Assembly: GCA_950295325.1 (NCBI GenBank) | Contig: OX485805.1 | Location: 11,346,501-11,410,500, forward strand | Source: Polytrichum commune | Lineage: Eukaryota > Streptophyta > Polytrichopsida > Polytrichales > Polytrichaceae | Reading direction: 5' to 3' | DNA length: 64,000 bases | Shown: positions 34,155 to 47,606 of the stretch, one piece after another | How the letters are laid out: the number at the start of each line of letters is the position of its first letter | Numbering within the stretch: the stretch's first letter is position 1 | The notes under the pieces: model-generated | Database searches by the model: none | What the model was told of the DNA's origin: nothing | The model's input: only the letters and a program-made list of their open reading frames with translations | Made by a program: the position numbers and the translations under genes

Positions 34155-35998
34155 CACCATACAAAATCCGTGTACTATGTGCAACAAACACCATTCATGC
34201 CAACCATGTTGGTTCGACCCAAAAAATCTAAACAACAAAATCAATGATAACAAAAATAAAATAAAATGTAATGTTTGCCAACATCAAGTCATATGAGGAT
34301 ATTAATTATGATGTTATCTCATCCACACGACCAACCAACCGGGACCTACGCACAAACATGATGGTCATATAATGCTTTGAATGTGGCGGAAACCACCATT
34401 TCATTGATTGCCCGACAATACATGAAGGATGGGATAAATATTAATTTTTTATTAAAAAAAACCTCACCCACTAGGCATGGAGGAGTAGTTAGTTGAGAAC
34501 ACTATAACGACTAATCCCAAGACTTCAACAACATTTACAACAAACGTAGTTTTTGGAGACAACATTGAACATTCTAGTACATGTAATAGATCTTGATCAT
34601 GATGCGGGGTCGGTCAACATTAAAATAGGAGCCCATAAGATCCAAAACATCATGATCAATGGAGGCTTCGGGGTAAATTTGATGGCTGGTTATATCCAAC
34701 CCATGTTGGGACCAACCAATTCATAACAAGCCAAGTTCACAATGTGAATGTCTAATCATACCAGTGTCAACCACTCGGCATGGCAAGGAACAATACAACC
34801 ACGGTAAGAACATTCACAATGTTTTGTAACCTACACCATTATGAACCTACCCCTAGAAAATCCATTTCCTATCATCCTCGGCATATTGTGGCTAAGAGAT
34901 GAACAAATCACCCATAATTAGGCATGTAATACTATCATCCTCTTCCACTATGATGTATAAACAATAAATCATCTCTATCGATCATCATGCCCAAGTAGAA
35001 CAAGCCAAAACATTTTGGCGTCTAACAAAACAAATGCACATGGCAACCATCAGAGTGGAAGAGGATGAACTCCTTGAGGAAAAATCTCATTCAGATTTCC
35101 ATAAATTAAGATGATGAATATTATTGCCTTCAGTTTAGTCGTTAACACGTGATTTATGGATGCACCAAACAAATTTAGCGTCTATACATAACAAAATATA
35201 CCTATCCAAGAAACACCAACAAAAGAGGCATTGGCTGATGCAACTATTGATGGATGGACAAATTCAAGACAAGAAAATTTTTGAAAGAATAAATGCCAAG
35301 ACAGACAATACACCTAGGTACATCAAAATCAATCCCAACATGCCTCAACACATACGAAGAGTGACTATCAATTTTTTAGCAAAAACCATGATGTATTTGC
35401 CTAGACAACCGATGACCTCAAAGGGATCCCAACCCAAATCGCAAAAAGTTAAATAGATCTTTGTACATATGCCATATCCATGCAACAGCAACGGTATTCA
35501 ATGAATTCAAATTATGTTGCCATTGTCATAAAATAATTAGATAAATTGTTAGCAACAAATTTCAAATCTTCCAAACATGCAACTCCTTGATTATGACCGA
35601 TGGTTATAATACAAAAAAATAACAACATATCACAAATATGCATGGACTTCCAAAACCTAAATGCCGCAACATAAAAAGATTGTTACCCTCTTCTAAATAT
35701 GGAAGAAATTGTCGAAGAAATTGCGGACAAGATATATACTTGTTTATTGATTGCTGCTCTAAATGTTACCAACTAGCTTTGGCATGGGAAGATCGCAACA
35801 AAACACCTTTTATAATGGATTGGGGCCCCTTTCAATATGAGCAAATGCCATTGGGAGCAATAACCCTAAACCCTAAACTCATGTATCCGAGTTGTCGGGA
35901 TCTTGATGAATAAATAGTATTCAATTTCAATGACTTGTGTGTAAGTTCTGAAAAATTGTGCATTGAATGCTATTTGGCCTCGGACAAACATTGTATGT
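34155..35998 (+). mobile_element. Decayed Ty3/gypsy element, 3' part
   Basis: Continuation of the element interrupted at 27431. Readable remnants in order: a zinc knuckle CFECGGNHHFIDCP at about 34.38 kb; protease-like IMINGGFGVNLMA at about 34.65 kb and PFPIILGILWLRD at about 34.87 kb; and a reverse-transcriptase piece in a 91-codon frame from 35638 (IYLFIDCCSKCYQLALAWED, MDWGPFQYEQMPLGA). From about 35880 it jumps straight to sequence shared with 26262-26388, the LTR end, so the rest of pol is deleted. Much older than the chromovirus it hosts. Confidence 0.72.
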
Positions 35999-38900
35999 GG
36001 CTAGAAAGTAATTACTAAGGATGCACATATCTCCCTTCAAAGGTGTATCGATATATATGCCTATAGGATTGAAGCAACCAAAAAGTCCATATTTTGGAAA
36101 TATTTGCAAATTTACTCAAATACAAGTTACTATGACCTTGTTGTCATTGAATTTGAATTAAGTATGTGACTCAAGTAAGGCCTACTATCGAAATACTTAC
36201 TCTATATATACACACACACTAAATACCAAACCCTAAATACTTACATATGGGATTCAATATCATGATAGGCCAATTGAAATCTTCTTTTAATGCATGTTAC
36301 GAGTTTCTATTCATTGTCATGTTTTCCAATTTTTGTTGGTCAATTGTGGGTTGTCAAAATTTACTATAAAAAGGAAGAAGATAAAATCCATTGACAATCT
36401 TGATTCAACATATCTTGATTGACTTGTTATCAAGAGTGCAAAACTTGGTCCCTTTTGTGGTCGTTGGCACAAGTAAAAAGAAAGAAATAGAGATGTACAA
36501 ACATATACACAATGGATTGTTTTGCAATCATGTACATCTTAAAGTCATCCTCCTTTATTTGGTTCAAAATACACAAATATCATTCCATTAAGGAACTCAT
36601 GGTGCTAGACTACTCCTTTTCACTTACCTTAATTTGACCACATATAAAGTGAATATAGATATCGCTAATATATTTTAAAATGTATTTAGTTCTTTAATGA
36701 AGTTTTTTTTTTTTCCCCCTAAGTTTGAAGTTTTTCATAAGCTAATTGTAGGTGGACCTTTTCTAAATTCCATTACTTGAGAGAACAAATCTTGTGTTTG
36801 GAGTTAGTATAATGAGAAATGGAAGTTAACAATTTGTGTTCCGATGAACATAGTTGTTAGTGTTCACATTTGAGGCACTTGCTTTTATTTAATAGCAATT
36901 TTAGACTTGTTTTCAATTTTATCTTAATTATTCAACATTCATTATGATATAATGCTCGGACAATGTATTTTAACTGAGCATGTGATAATAATATGCAATT
37001 CTCTTTGTGACGAATTTAATCAGTGGATTATTTTTATATATTGATCCCTAGATCCCCTAAAGAAAAAGTAGATCATGTATTGGTTTCTAAGCTACTAACA
37101 CTAAAACAAGACTTGTGCATACCAACAATCAATGCAACTTAGCCTTGTGACTCATGGCGAGAAAATGCATTAATATATCATTTTGATTGTCAATTAGAGG
37201 TTTTTGGCTGTGATTTTTGGATAATGAATAACCAAAATCCTCTGGTTGGCAACCAAAATGATTGATTTAGTATGTGTTTTCTTGCGACGACTCGCAATGG
37301 CCAAGTCGCAATGGTTGGCTGCAATGGACAAGTTTTCTTCTATGTAAAGAATGACTAGAAATTATAAATATATATATTTTTCAACACAAAGGAGAGCTAA
37401 ATTAAAGCTCCTTCTTTACAAATATCTACTCCAACTTTCTCTTTCTCAAGACTACGGTAGGTAGATGAGATCAAATACATCACAACCAATCCCAATATTA
37501 TTGTCGCAATATGAACAAATTTTTTTTTGGTCCAAGGCAAGGAATGAAACTCATTTCTAAACTTGAAACTTCAATGGGTAGAGAAACGATTGTAGGTTCT
37601 TGTCCTTGCAAAATTGCATATGCATTGTTTTTGCATAGTAGACATAGTGGACACACATAGGATTACTAGGTTAATTTTGTAGGGGATGATAGAGACCATT
37701 TCAATAAATTCCTAGCTCACAAAACAAAGTACACCCCATGGTTGGTTGATCTCATATATCTCACTTAGATCTCACTATACATTAGACTATGCAGTCCTAT
37801 CTAGGCGGCTTCAATGGAAGTTATATTATTTTGAAATATATCAAAAGTCATAAAATTATTATTTCTACAAATTAAAGTTAAAAAGGAAAATATTGGAAAA
37901 TATAGATTTTCAGAATTTTCAAATCTATATTTGGAATCGAAAAATATTCAGATCATAGGTCAAAACTGTCCAAGTAGGACAATATTGGGCATGGGTGCCA
38001 TGTGTGGGGCATGTGTTGGTTTGGGATGTTGCTCAAAATGCTACACATAACTAATTCTTATGAAGAGCAAATGAATGACCATGGTAAGCAAGCTTGCCTC
38101 TGCTAGTGACCTCCTCTAAGCTCCAACCACGCATTAGAGTTATGCAAAAAACTCCCTTATTATTTTTAAGGTTAACAAAACATTGGTTTGGGAGGGAAAA
38201 GGTTAAGTCCACCTTGAGTTGGCCTTGGATCTCAACACCTTGGCACAACACATTGTCTGGTGTAGGGCTTGATACTTTGACATGCATGATGTCTAACAAG
38301 TTATTTGAGGATTGACTGATGGCAGGGTCCATGACGGGTCAAGGATTCAATGGCTTGTTGGGCATGCGTGGCGGGGCTACTTGGTAGGCGCCACAATAAC
38401 GGTGGGGGCCAAACTAACCATTTTTGGAACCCAAAGCAAGATGCAAAGTTTCAACCCTCAAAAAACATAATAGCTTGGCTTTCATCCCAAGTTCACATGT
38501 ATGGTATGACACAATACTCCAGAATCCACTTTGAATAACAAGGTTGCTCAAAGAGGTATTGGGTTCTCTCTAAGGTATTGAGGCCCTAAAGCAACACTAT
38601 TAAAAATGGTTTTTTTCTATTTGAAGATGGTTATGTAGCTTGGAAAATATTCAAAAAATCCATAGATTAGCAAATCTATACCAAGCCTACAAATAGAATT
38701 AAAAAATCCATATGCAACCGACATAAATTCTCAAAGTGGTCTTCATGAAAGAGCCTTTTACTCTCAACTAAGGGGGGGTCTATTGATGTTGAATTGCTAA
38801 GTGAGAATCACCACAAAATGAACCTTATTGCAAGTGAGAATCTTCTATTAAATGAAGGTGTTATCCCCCTTTTGTGGATTGCTTCTTACACCGCCTCGTT

Positions 38901-39929
38901 GAGCACATACATCCCCGATTAGCCTTTGTGATTGGCTAAAGTTAGTGATCTTCAAAAAGCATTCTTGCATCCTCCTTACATTGCTATTATGAATGGCCAA
39001 AGTGGTGCTATTTTATGCTTAATGTCGCATATGATTAATCGCTTTCAACAATGACTTACTTGATGACATTGTTACACTCAGTTGTTGATGGCTTAAAGAT
39101 TAAAATATGTGTCATTGAAGGGAAGGTGTTACTTTAAGGCGTCAATACCTTACTCACGATTTCATGTTTCTTTGATTTCATGCATAACACTCTTGGACCT
39201 AGATTGTTTTCCTTGCATTTCAAGTCACGTTACTTGAGGCTTTCACAAATCTATCATTGAAACTCAAAGGAAAACATGTTTCAAGAGGCACACCACCTTT
39301 GCTCACGACAAGGCCATGAAGTCAAATTTTCTTGGAAAAGAAGGTCCCAAGGGCCTCCTTGGAAGAAAAAGGGTTGCTCAAACACCTAACGGATGATATA
39401 TGGACAAAGCTTGTTGTAAAGAACATACATCAAAGAGACACGCGTTACGATGAGATTGGCCTAACACGTGCTTAACATGTAGATACCAAAATCAATTCAA
39501 TAGTTAATAAACAACAAACATGATATAATAATCTTCAAATGATACTTGAATAAGTCGTTAAACATATGATGTAGTGTGGAACTGAATTTGATATGCCAAA
39601 TTAATCAGAGTGATCTTCATAATTTGTCCAAAAAACATCAAATATCATATGACACCCTCTCTAGTTGCCACCCAAACGGTGGGCGCAAACCCATTAACAT
39701 GGATCGATGATGATGATTAGTGTGAACTGCACTAAAACACATCTATAGTGTAAGTGAGTGCAACTTTTTGGGGCGAACGATAAGTTAGATGACCCATTCT
39801 TCTCCTTCTCTCCTCCATATGTATGTGCCGGATTTCTATGTAACAATCCCTAAATGTACACGTGTCTATTGCCTACTGGCTGTGTCACTCGTCGATAAAG
39901 CCCCTGATTCTTTACACTTGACGACGAAT
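35999..39929. other. Intergenic, AT-rich, nothing recognised
   Basis: About 3.9 kb with no convincing gene. A 93-codon minus-strand frame at 38051-38332 has no recognised domain. Poly-T and poly-A tracts are frequent (for example 36700-36718). Probably ancient repeat debris. Confidence 0.4.
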
Positions 39930-41523
39930 GAGTGATCGCCACCTGCCTAGGTGGACATGTCAGCAGAATGGACAATTGTCACCTCCACCGAAATTCTCAC
40001 GGTTTCCAGACCGTTCCCAAACGTTAGAAGGACAGGAACGCTTCTCAATACTGGAGCAGGAGTCTGGGAACGCGTCGGGGAGCTTCGGAGAACGGCCGAG
40101 GCGGTGGTGCCATTGCAACAGGAACGGCGAGTGTTCCGCCGGAGCCAGAAGGAGGACGAAGCTCCGCGCTCATCACGGCATCCTCCACGCGCCTCCCCTG
40201 CCGACCCTCGTCTCGGCCTCCACGTGGGCACCGGCTTCTCATTGACCTTCGTCTCATCATTTTTGGTCCAGAACCGAGCAAGAACTGTGGCCTCTTAGGG
40301 TTTCTGATTACCGCAAGCCTGCTTGGGCTAAGCTCATCAAAGAACTCTGGGAATCGAAAGAGCGAGGTCTCGAACGAAAGAAAACCGAAGAGAGAATTGG
40401 GGACGGAACTTTTGAGGTTCAGGTGTAGAGGTTGCTTTTAAAGGATACGGGCGGGATTGAGGGGCTCATGTGATATTAGTTAGCTCTTCAGTTGATCCGG
40501 GAATCAAAAAGCGAATTATTCGCAAGGTTTTGGACTAAATTGCTTGAAGCGGCAGGAATTTGGCTGTGTGCCATTCCTTTCAGGTATAGGGCACTTCATC
40601 CAGAAGTGAAGATTTTAAGCGGAATCTTGGCTGATTGAATTGTTTTCGTAATCTTTGAAGCTCCGTAATTGATTGTTGGCGTAAAATTAAAATGGCGCTG
40701 TAATCTTGTCTATACGGTTTTTTACCACTTGTTGTGCTTCAATCAGTAGTGGATGCAGTGGACGTATTCTTCAATCGTGCTATATTGATGACATTGTCTT
40801 GAAGTGCTGTTTAGATAAAATACATCTGGTCGGGAAATTTGTATGAACTTCTCAACGATTCGATGAGTTATGGCCCTCATGGTTTAAGTTCAGTTGATTA
40901 TCGAATTAACCCTGTTACCCCTGCTCCATTACGAATTCGCGAACTGAAACCTTTGACCTATTTTTTGAAATTCGCCAACCCAGTCGCTCAATGCCTTAAT
41001 CATGTCTTAGTATGTATAAGATTCCTGCCGCAGAACTCGTGCAGGTTAATTGAGATTTCAGGACTTTCGTATGGTGTTGATGGCATAGAACGCAAGGAGG
41101 AGCTTTAGCAATTTGGAATCTGGAAGACGACAGTGTCTCAGAATCAGGTCTAGTTCTATTAGACATTCTTTTCGAATACGCGACAATGTATGCACAAGTT
41201 GGTGCCCTCGATCGACCCGAGTAGTTTACAACAAGTCATTGCTCATCGGTTGTGCGACATATATTCCTCGATAGCTATCGTATACTTGGAAATCACAAGC
41301 TCTGGGAATTGATGAAGGGAAATACTTAAATTGGAGTATACATTCATCATTAAACTGGAGTACCTAGGGTCTCCGGGAGGTCGGAAGTAAAAGAGGAATA
41401 TAAAGCAAGGAATTAGTGGTGGTGACTGGTCTTGAATTGAAATCTTACTGTGGCAATCGATTTATTGACTTTGTTATTGGTACAGGAAATCTGGAGGACG
41501 GGGTAAGACACAGGGGTGGCGGC
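39930..41523 (+). promoter_or_regulatory. Promoter and 5' leader region of the APD-like gene
   Basis: 39930-40300 is a GC- and CpG-rich island in AT-rich surroundings, as expected for a promoter or first exon. Frames of 78 to 115 codons run on both strands there without recognisable domains. A splice acceptor TACAG ends at 41485, so the ATG-bearing exon begins in leader at 41486 and an intron interrupts the 5' untranslated region. The exact transcription start is not determined. Confidence 0.5.
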
Positions 41524-44500
41524 ATGGGGAGGTCCAGTGATGGAACATTCGATACCGGCGTTACATCTGCTTATAGTTCAAGTGGGAGGACTGAAACCTT
41601 TGGTGCAAATGCATTTGAAGCTCGGCGGACGTCCAGGCGTGATGATACATACACCAGCACTCCTTCAAATTATTATGATTCATATTGGAATCGCCCATAT
41701 TCCAACAACCAGAGGTCATGGAGGAGCACCCAAGCAGAACCACGAAACAGTGGCTATGGCTTCTTTATTGTATTTGCTTTCTTTGCTTTTTTTTGTAAGT
41801 CACTATTACTTTCGCATGAAGTTAGACTTGTTTTGGTTTCTTGTGGTGCATATGGGTGAATTGACACATGACAAATTGTGATGCCCGATAATCTAGCTAA
41901 GGGGTTTCATAGCAACGCTCTATTCCATTCCAGTTGTATATGTTAACACTATTGCATATTACCTTCATGTCAGGAGTTGGATATCATCCTCTGACATTTT
42001 GTTCCTTCTTCAACGCTGTACCTGCTGTATGTAAAACTCTTGTATTGTAGATGAAGGGTTGCTGGTTATGCTTTTAGAATGACATATAAGGCAGAGCTGA
42101 TGCAAATAGTTCATGTTGTCATTTTCATAGGCTTTTATTTACCCTAGTTGCAAATTTGACGTTGTAAAACGTTGTTTGGTTGGGGTTTATGGACAAACAG
42201 TGTCGTTGTGGATGTTATGGGGATTATATGGTTCTCAAGAGGTGGAGATGGGGATGTATTACTCCAGGGTCCTCCAATCAAAGTCACTATTTGTGAAGGA
42301 AATTAAGGTAATGAATATCTTCTGAAATATACATGCTGCTTCAGAAGTCTTCTGTTGGGAGTTGGTGTGTGTAGGAGTGATAATGTGTTGAGTGGAGTTT
42401 CATATTGCACACCTATGTCTTAACTAAAACCATATTATGCTTTGTTGTTTCGGTAGTTTGATCTAGGAGCCCTGCCAGCCTGCAGTCCAGATTTTTGTAC
42501 CGTGCTTATGTCAAAATGTCTGGATCAATGTAGGTCCAAAATCTTCGGGATAGCGGTCCAGTGTTCTATTCCTTTTCATCTCACCCAGAACTTGGGCGCC
42601 CAGTGTCTGTACAAGTACCTTATCAGGACTTTGTTTTGGACACTGCAAAGCCTATCAAGGTATGTTTTGGAGCTTTTTTGTCTGGTATTTTCTAGTTCAG
42701 GGAATTGTCTAATCTTTCCTGATTTGCTTGTGTTGAAATGAGGTCTTGGCACACATGCTAGACAACAGTCTGCTTGAGTCTTCCTGTTACCTCTGGAGAT
42801 GTAGCAGAAACTGAAGACTATGACCCACTGTCAGGAACTGATGAAGTCAGTGGGGATGTTGTGGATGGCCCTTGGTCAGATGGCTTGCCACCATCTGCTT
42901 ATTGGTGCATATTTGTGTATATTCTAGCCTATTATTCCTCTCCATTGCTTGCTTTACATCTATAACTCTAAAAATCTCTGGATATACTATCTATTTTGGT
43001 AATTAGTTTGTTGTTTACTTGTTACCTATACATTTAAGTGGTGTCCAATCCTCGATGCTTACAAGGATAAATCTTGTCTAGTTGTGGAGTGTGAGCCTAG
43101 ATTTGTAATGGTTGAAGAGCATGCATGACCTAATCCAGATAATCTGTACTGCAGCGATTTGCATATTGGTTAAACAAGGGTTCTGCTTTTGAAATCTCAT
43201 ATGACTTGGAAAGTGGGCCAGATAGCTTGGTTCTTGCAGTTGTTAGAGGTAATATTCCGGCCAAATTACTCCTTGATATGGTATTTTCAGTTATTATACC
43301 TCAGGAAGATTTGTAAATCTACCAAGTTTTGGGTTACATATGGGGTGAGTGTCAAAGTCTTGGTATTGTTGTGATGTACATCCATGATGTCATTTATCAG
43401 TGATGCAACCCTTATTTTTCAATTATAGAAACAGCCAGAGGAGGGTTCTTGAGTTCTTGAAACCTTGCAGTTTCTTTTGGTGTTATTTCAAGATGTCTAT
43501 TCACTTCTGATTTGATTTCATCTTCCAAATGCAGAAGATTATAGCCACAATGTGTTATGTGTTAGCAGAAAGAAGTCTTACGTGTTGTGTTAGAAGCGGC
43601 TATGGTATATAATATAAGAGTTTTGAGCAAAATAAGTACAGTATTTAATAAAACTCCTTTGTTGTATATTGCAGGTGAAGATGGCTACCAGGAATGGAGA
43701 GGGGATCCTAGTAATCCTAGTCTAGCATTGAAGTGGCAACGTATTCATGGTACGCAGTGTGACCTACACTTTGTTGCAGATGAGGCAGGATTTCTAGTTC
43801 AAGTTTTCAATTTTCTGATGTGCACAACAGAGCACATTGGGTGCTTCACTTTGGACAATAAAACTGTTTTCATAAGTAGGTTGTTGGGATTGTGAATAGT
43901 ATATCATCATGTATTAAGTACTGTGCATGCATGACTTGGCAGTAAAAACATGGCATTAGGGAAATCATGCAGGGCAGTTTTATTGTAGGGCATTGGAATG
44001 CCAGTCAGTAGTGATGTTAATGGTGGCGTTAACATGCAGGGAGAGGATCATTCAGTTTCCATGTTGGTGAGGATGATGACTATTTTATTGTCTTCGGCAA
44101 TCTGAACAATCGTCAGATTAAGGTGTGCTATAACAAGCTTGTTTCCTGTAAAACAAGAAGTTTCACTTTCAAATTGACCTGTCTTTGAGTGGTATGACTT
44201 CTTGATTTTCATATTGTTTTGTCTTCCTTAGTATGACTTCCATGATGGCAACTTAGTGTGGTAATACATTCAAATGGTAGGGCCTGTCTTGTTAAAATGT
44301 ATTCATTGTTTACCAGAAATCAGTATTTTAATGGATTCTGTACGTGAAGGTAAATCAAGATCACATTGTCATAAGCTCCAATCTGATTTGAGGGGTTCAG
44401 ATTTGAATTTTTTGGAGTAATAATCACTGACCTTACTGTTCTGAAAAGAGGTTGTGTTGGAAACAAATTGGTGCCTACAGCATATTAAACAGGGAAAGAG

Positions 44501-46938
44501 CAGTAGGTTTGTGGGAGGTTATACGTGAAACAGATGTTTATCAAGAACAGATTAAGTCCAGTAAATAACTGTGGTTTTTGTAAAAGATGCATTTGGTTTG
44601 AAGTTCCCAATGACGAGGGGCTGGAAATTTACTTTGGGAATAACCTGTCATAGATTTGCAGGAAGTGAATGGCACTTTTTTTGGGCGTCTTCTTTGTTTT
44701 AGGTCACTCTATGCAATGTTTTTGGAAGTTTTACTGAACAAGTGAACTATCTTTTACACATTTACTTGGTGTTTGTGAATCAGTTATCGCTCAAGATGGA
44801 TGTGAGATATGCTCTGTATGACAAGGAGAAAGCGGCTTTGGTTTGCTCTACTCAAATTGCAAGCTTATGCAAGTTTCCTGTCCCTCTTGGACGATCTACA
44901 TTTGTGCTGCTAGTATCACCCACTGTGAATACGGTACGCTTTGAACTGTGGGCCACTAGGAAAACCAAATTAGGCTTTTCTATTATGGGCTACAAGTTTA
45001 AGGATATTTCACAAAGTAGTATGTTATATGAGGTTAAATAAGAGGCAGACTTTTTATTAAGGATTAAATATCAGAAGATAGCAACCAAAGGACATGCTCA
45101 CCAGTACTTTTATCATCTATTGTGGATCATGGAAGTTCAGAAGTTCAAATGATTGACTTTCATCATGTCTGTTGGACTTTGTAGCATGGGGTAGACACGT
45201 GGAAGGCCAAGGTGTCCTATGTACCACGCTGGATCACTTACTGTTTTCTTTGGGGTAAGTTGTGTCTTTTGTACATCAACTTTCACCTGAACTAAAGTTA
45301 GTTCCTATGATTACATTAAGTAGGGACCACGTGTTTTTTGGCATGATTTGTAATCATGAATTGTACACCTCCTGGTGTATGTGGTATTTATAATTTGTAT
45401 AGTGACCTGTGGGTATGTCTGCTTTCACTCTTTTCAAACGAAGTAAGGAATTAGTTCATTGTCTATCAGAAGTAGAAGAGTGAATAGATGTTATGACCAT
45501 AATGTAATTGTAAAGTGGAAAACATCTGTTAAAATTGTTCTGTAATAAGTTATTTCTTGATAGCATCTGTAGATATGCAAGCTGAATCAAGTGTACTTGG
45601 CACAGGTTTGATGGGTGTGGCACTGTTATTTACAAAAGGTTGGGAAATAAGACATGGATCTCCACAAAATCTGAATGAGGATCAGTCACCTTTGGTTCAT
45701 GGAGAGAATGAGGTCCACATTCCAACGCAAGCCCCAGCAGAAGGGCTTGGCACAGACACGACACCATCTGCTCCACCTGTTTCAGCTGGAGTGGACAGTC
45801 TTCAGAGGGAAGTAGCAAATGTACCAGAGGATCAGCTCTGCACAATTTGTTTGGATGCTCGCAAGGATAGCTTTTTTGATCCATGTGGTCATCGATGCAC
45901 ATGCTACTCTTGCGGCATGAGGTATTTTTCTGTTCCCAATGAGAGGTTCCGCTTCTTTCACTTTATAGCTTTCCTCTCTTTTAATATCCAATATAAATCC
46001 TTTATAAATGTAATGCTGGCTCCTCAGGAATCAGCTTGTATGTCAAGATATTTTCTTGTCTTTCTGTATGGTGTCATACATCTCGATTTTATTGTAATAT
46101 TGACCATTTTGATATTTTTTGTTCCACTCTATACTGGCATTTTCCTGTAAGAACTACACTAATTATGATATTTAGTGTCACTAATTCTAACTGTCTTGCT
46201 CAATACTTATTGTAAACTGTGATATAGTGTCACCAACACTAAATGTTAACCCCGCATTATTTGTCATTCCCTGTAATTTTTTTTTTGGAATTATAGATTA
46301 AAAGTGTTTCAATTACTGCCACTTACCAAGTGGTTTTCATCCAAATTTCAATAATCCATGCCAATATTTCATCACAAGTTAAGGTGGGTAGGGTTTTGGC
46401 CAATGGATGAACTCATCCATCATCCATGACAATATTTGTTCACTTATTCATAAGAAGTGTCATCTGAAAATTTACCATAGTGACATTAAATACCATATGA
46501 CAGTAATATCATATTTAGTGTAGTAAGAAAAACTTGTAGAATGTGAATAAAGTGGAAAAGTTGTAAAATAAGTCTTTTCTTCTATGATCTTGCATGGTGG
46601 AATTAGGATGAGTTTTGATGTATAATAGCATTTGTAAATATGTTGACTGAACAGGACGAATATTTGTCAATGCAGTTGTGGAGTGATGAGAAGGATCTAG
46701 ATTGGTCTTGAACCACCTTGAGCTTTGAGATTCAAAAATGAGCGCTGAAAATAAGTACTTTCAGCAATTATTGGACTAAGCAATTATGATAGGAGAATAT
46801 GCAGTGTCTTCAACTCTTCTTTTGTATTGAATTTGTGGTGTTATTGAACTTCAATGCAGAATACAAAGAGAAAATTCAGGCAAGTGCCCCATATGTCGGC
46901 AAACGATTCGGACTGTCCGGAGGATATACGATGCCTAA
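41524..46938 (+). CDS. APD-like membrane RING E3 ubiquitin ligase, 10 exons
   Basis: Exons by frame and GT-AG junctions: 41524-41794, 42201-42307, 42534-42659, 43155-43248, 43675-43749, 44040-44122, 44784-44933, 45185-45254, 45564-45921, 46860-46938. They total 1,413 nt, 470 residues, with phase kept at every junction. A Ser/Tyr-rich N-terminus is followed by a membrane segment across exons 1-2 (FIVFAFFAFF then LSLWMLWGLYG). The extracytosolic-type region reads VQNLRDSGPVFYSF, RFAYWLNKGSAFEISYDLES and YFIVFGNLNNRQIK. Then come VSYVPRWITYCFLWG with a second hydrophobic stretch (GLMGVALLFTKGW), and a C-terminal C3HC4 RING (CTICLDARKDSFFDPCGHRC ... KCPICRQTIRTVRRIYDA). This layout matches the plant APD (ABERRANT POLLEN DEVELOPMENT) endomembrane E3 family, which transfers ubiquitin from E2 to substrates. 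The exon 7 acceptor is the least certain junction. All RING ligands are present. Confidence 0.88.
46154..46523. mobile_element. MITE in the last intron of the APD-like gene (370 bp)
   Basis: Ends CTACACTAATTATGATA and TATCATATTTAGTGTAG; a perfect TAAGAA duplication lies on both sides (46148-46153, 46524-46529). The interior matches the 17699-18076 copy. It sits in intron 9, which separates the two halves of the RING coding sequence. Confidence 0.9.
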
Positions 46939-47606
46939 GTCATGGTAGTAATTTGCTTCATGCATAATACAGACACAGGAGTTGGCAGTTAATGTTAAGG
47001 GTAGAGGGTAGCCAGTTATGGTAAGAAGGTAAGGTTGTGGATCTTCCCATTGTTCCTCACCCATAGCATGTTCATCATATCCTGAATGATGTGAGATTTG
47101 GTTATCATGGACTTTTTTAGTGGTCCTGCAAAGCGCTCGAGTAGGTGGACAGAAGGTGGTTTGTACATAGAGCTATACCTCACACTCTGGTCTATGCAAA
47201 TTCTTGTGGATCTTCATAGTGAAAATAGTGTTACATATGACTGATCAAGCTATTTGTGTCTTTGCTGCTATTATGCATTCGTATGGATGCAGAACATGTC
47301 AAATTTTGCGGAGTGAAAGTTGAAGACTAATGTATAAGGCTTAGGGCTTACAATCTTTTGATGGAATGAAATGCGAGTACTGTGAATTTTGATCAATCTT
47401 CAGAGTTGTCTTCAGTATATATTTTATATTGCTGTATTCTGATTTGTACAACATGTCTCCATCTTTTGGCAAACGGTGTTGCTTAAACCTTGTAGGAGGG
47501 TCTTCGTACAAACAATGTCAAAATGTCTAAACCTTGCAATTTGCTGGAGTGTGGTGAACATGTGTCAACATGTTACCCAGTTTTCCTCATCTACTAACTT
47601 GGATAA
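46939..47606 (+). other. 3' untranslated and downstream region of the APD-like gene
   Basis: No frame of note. It would contain the transcript end; I see no single convincing poly(A) signal. Confidence 0.4.
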
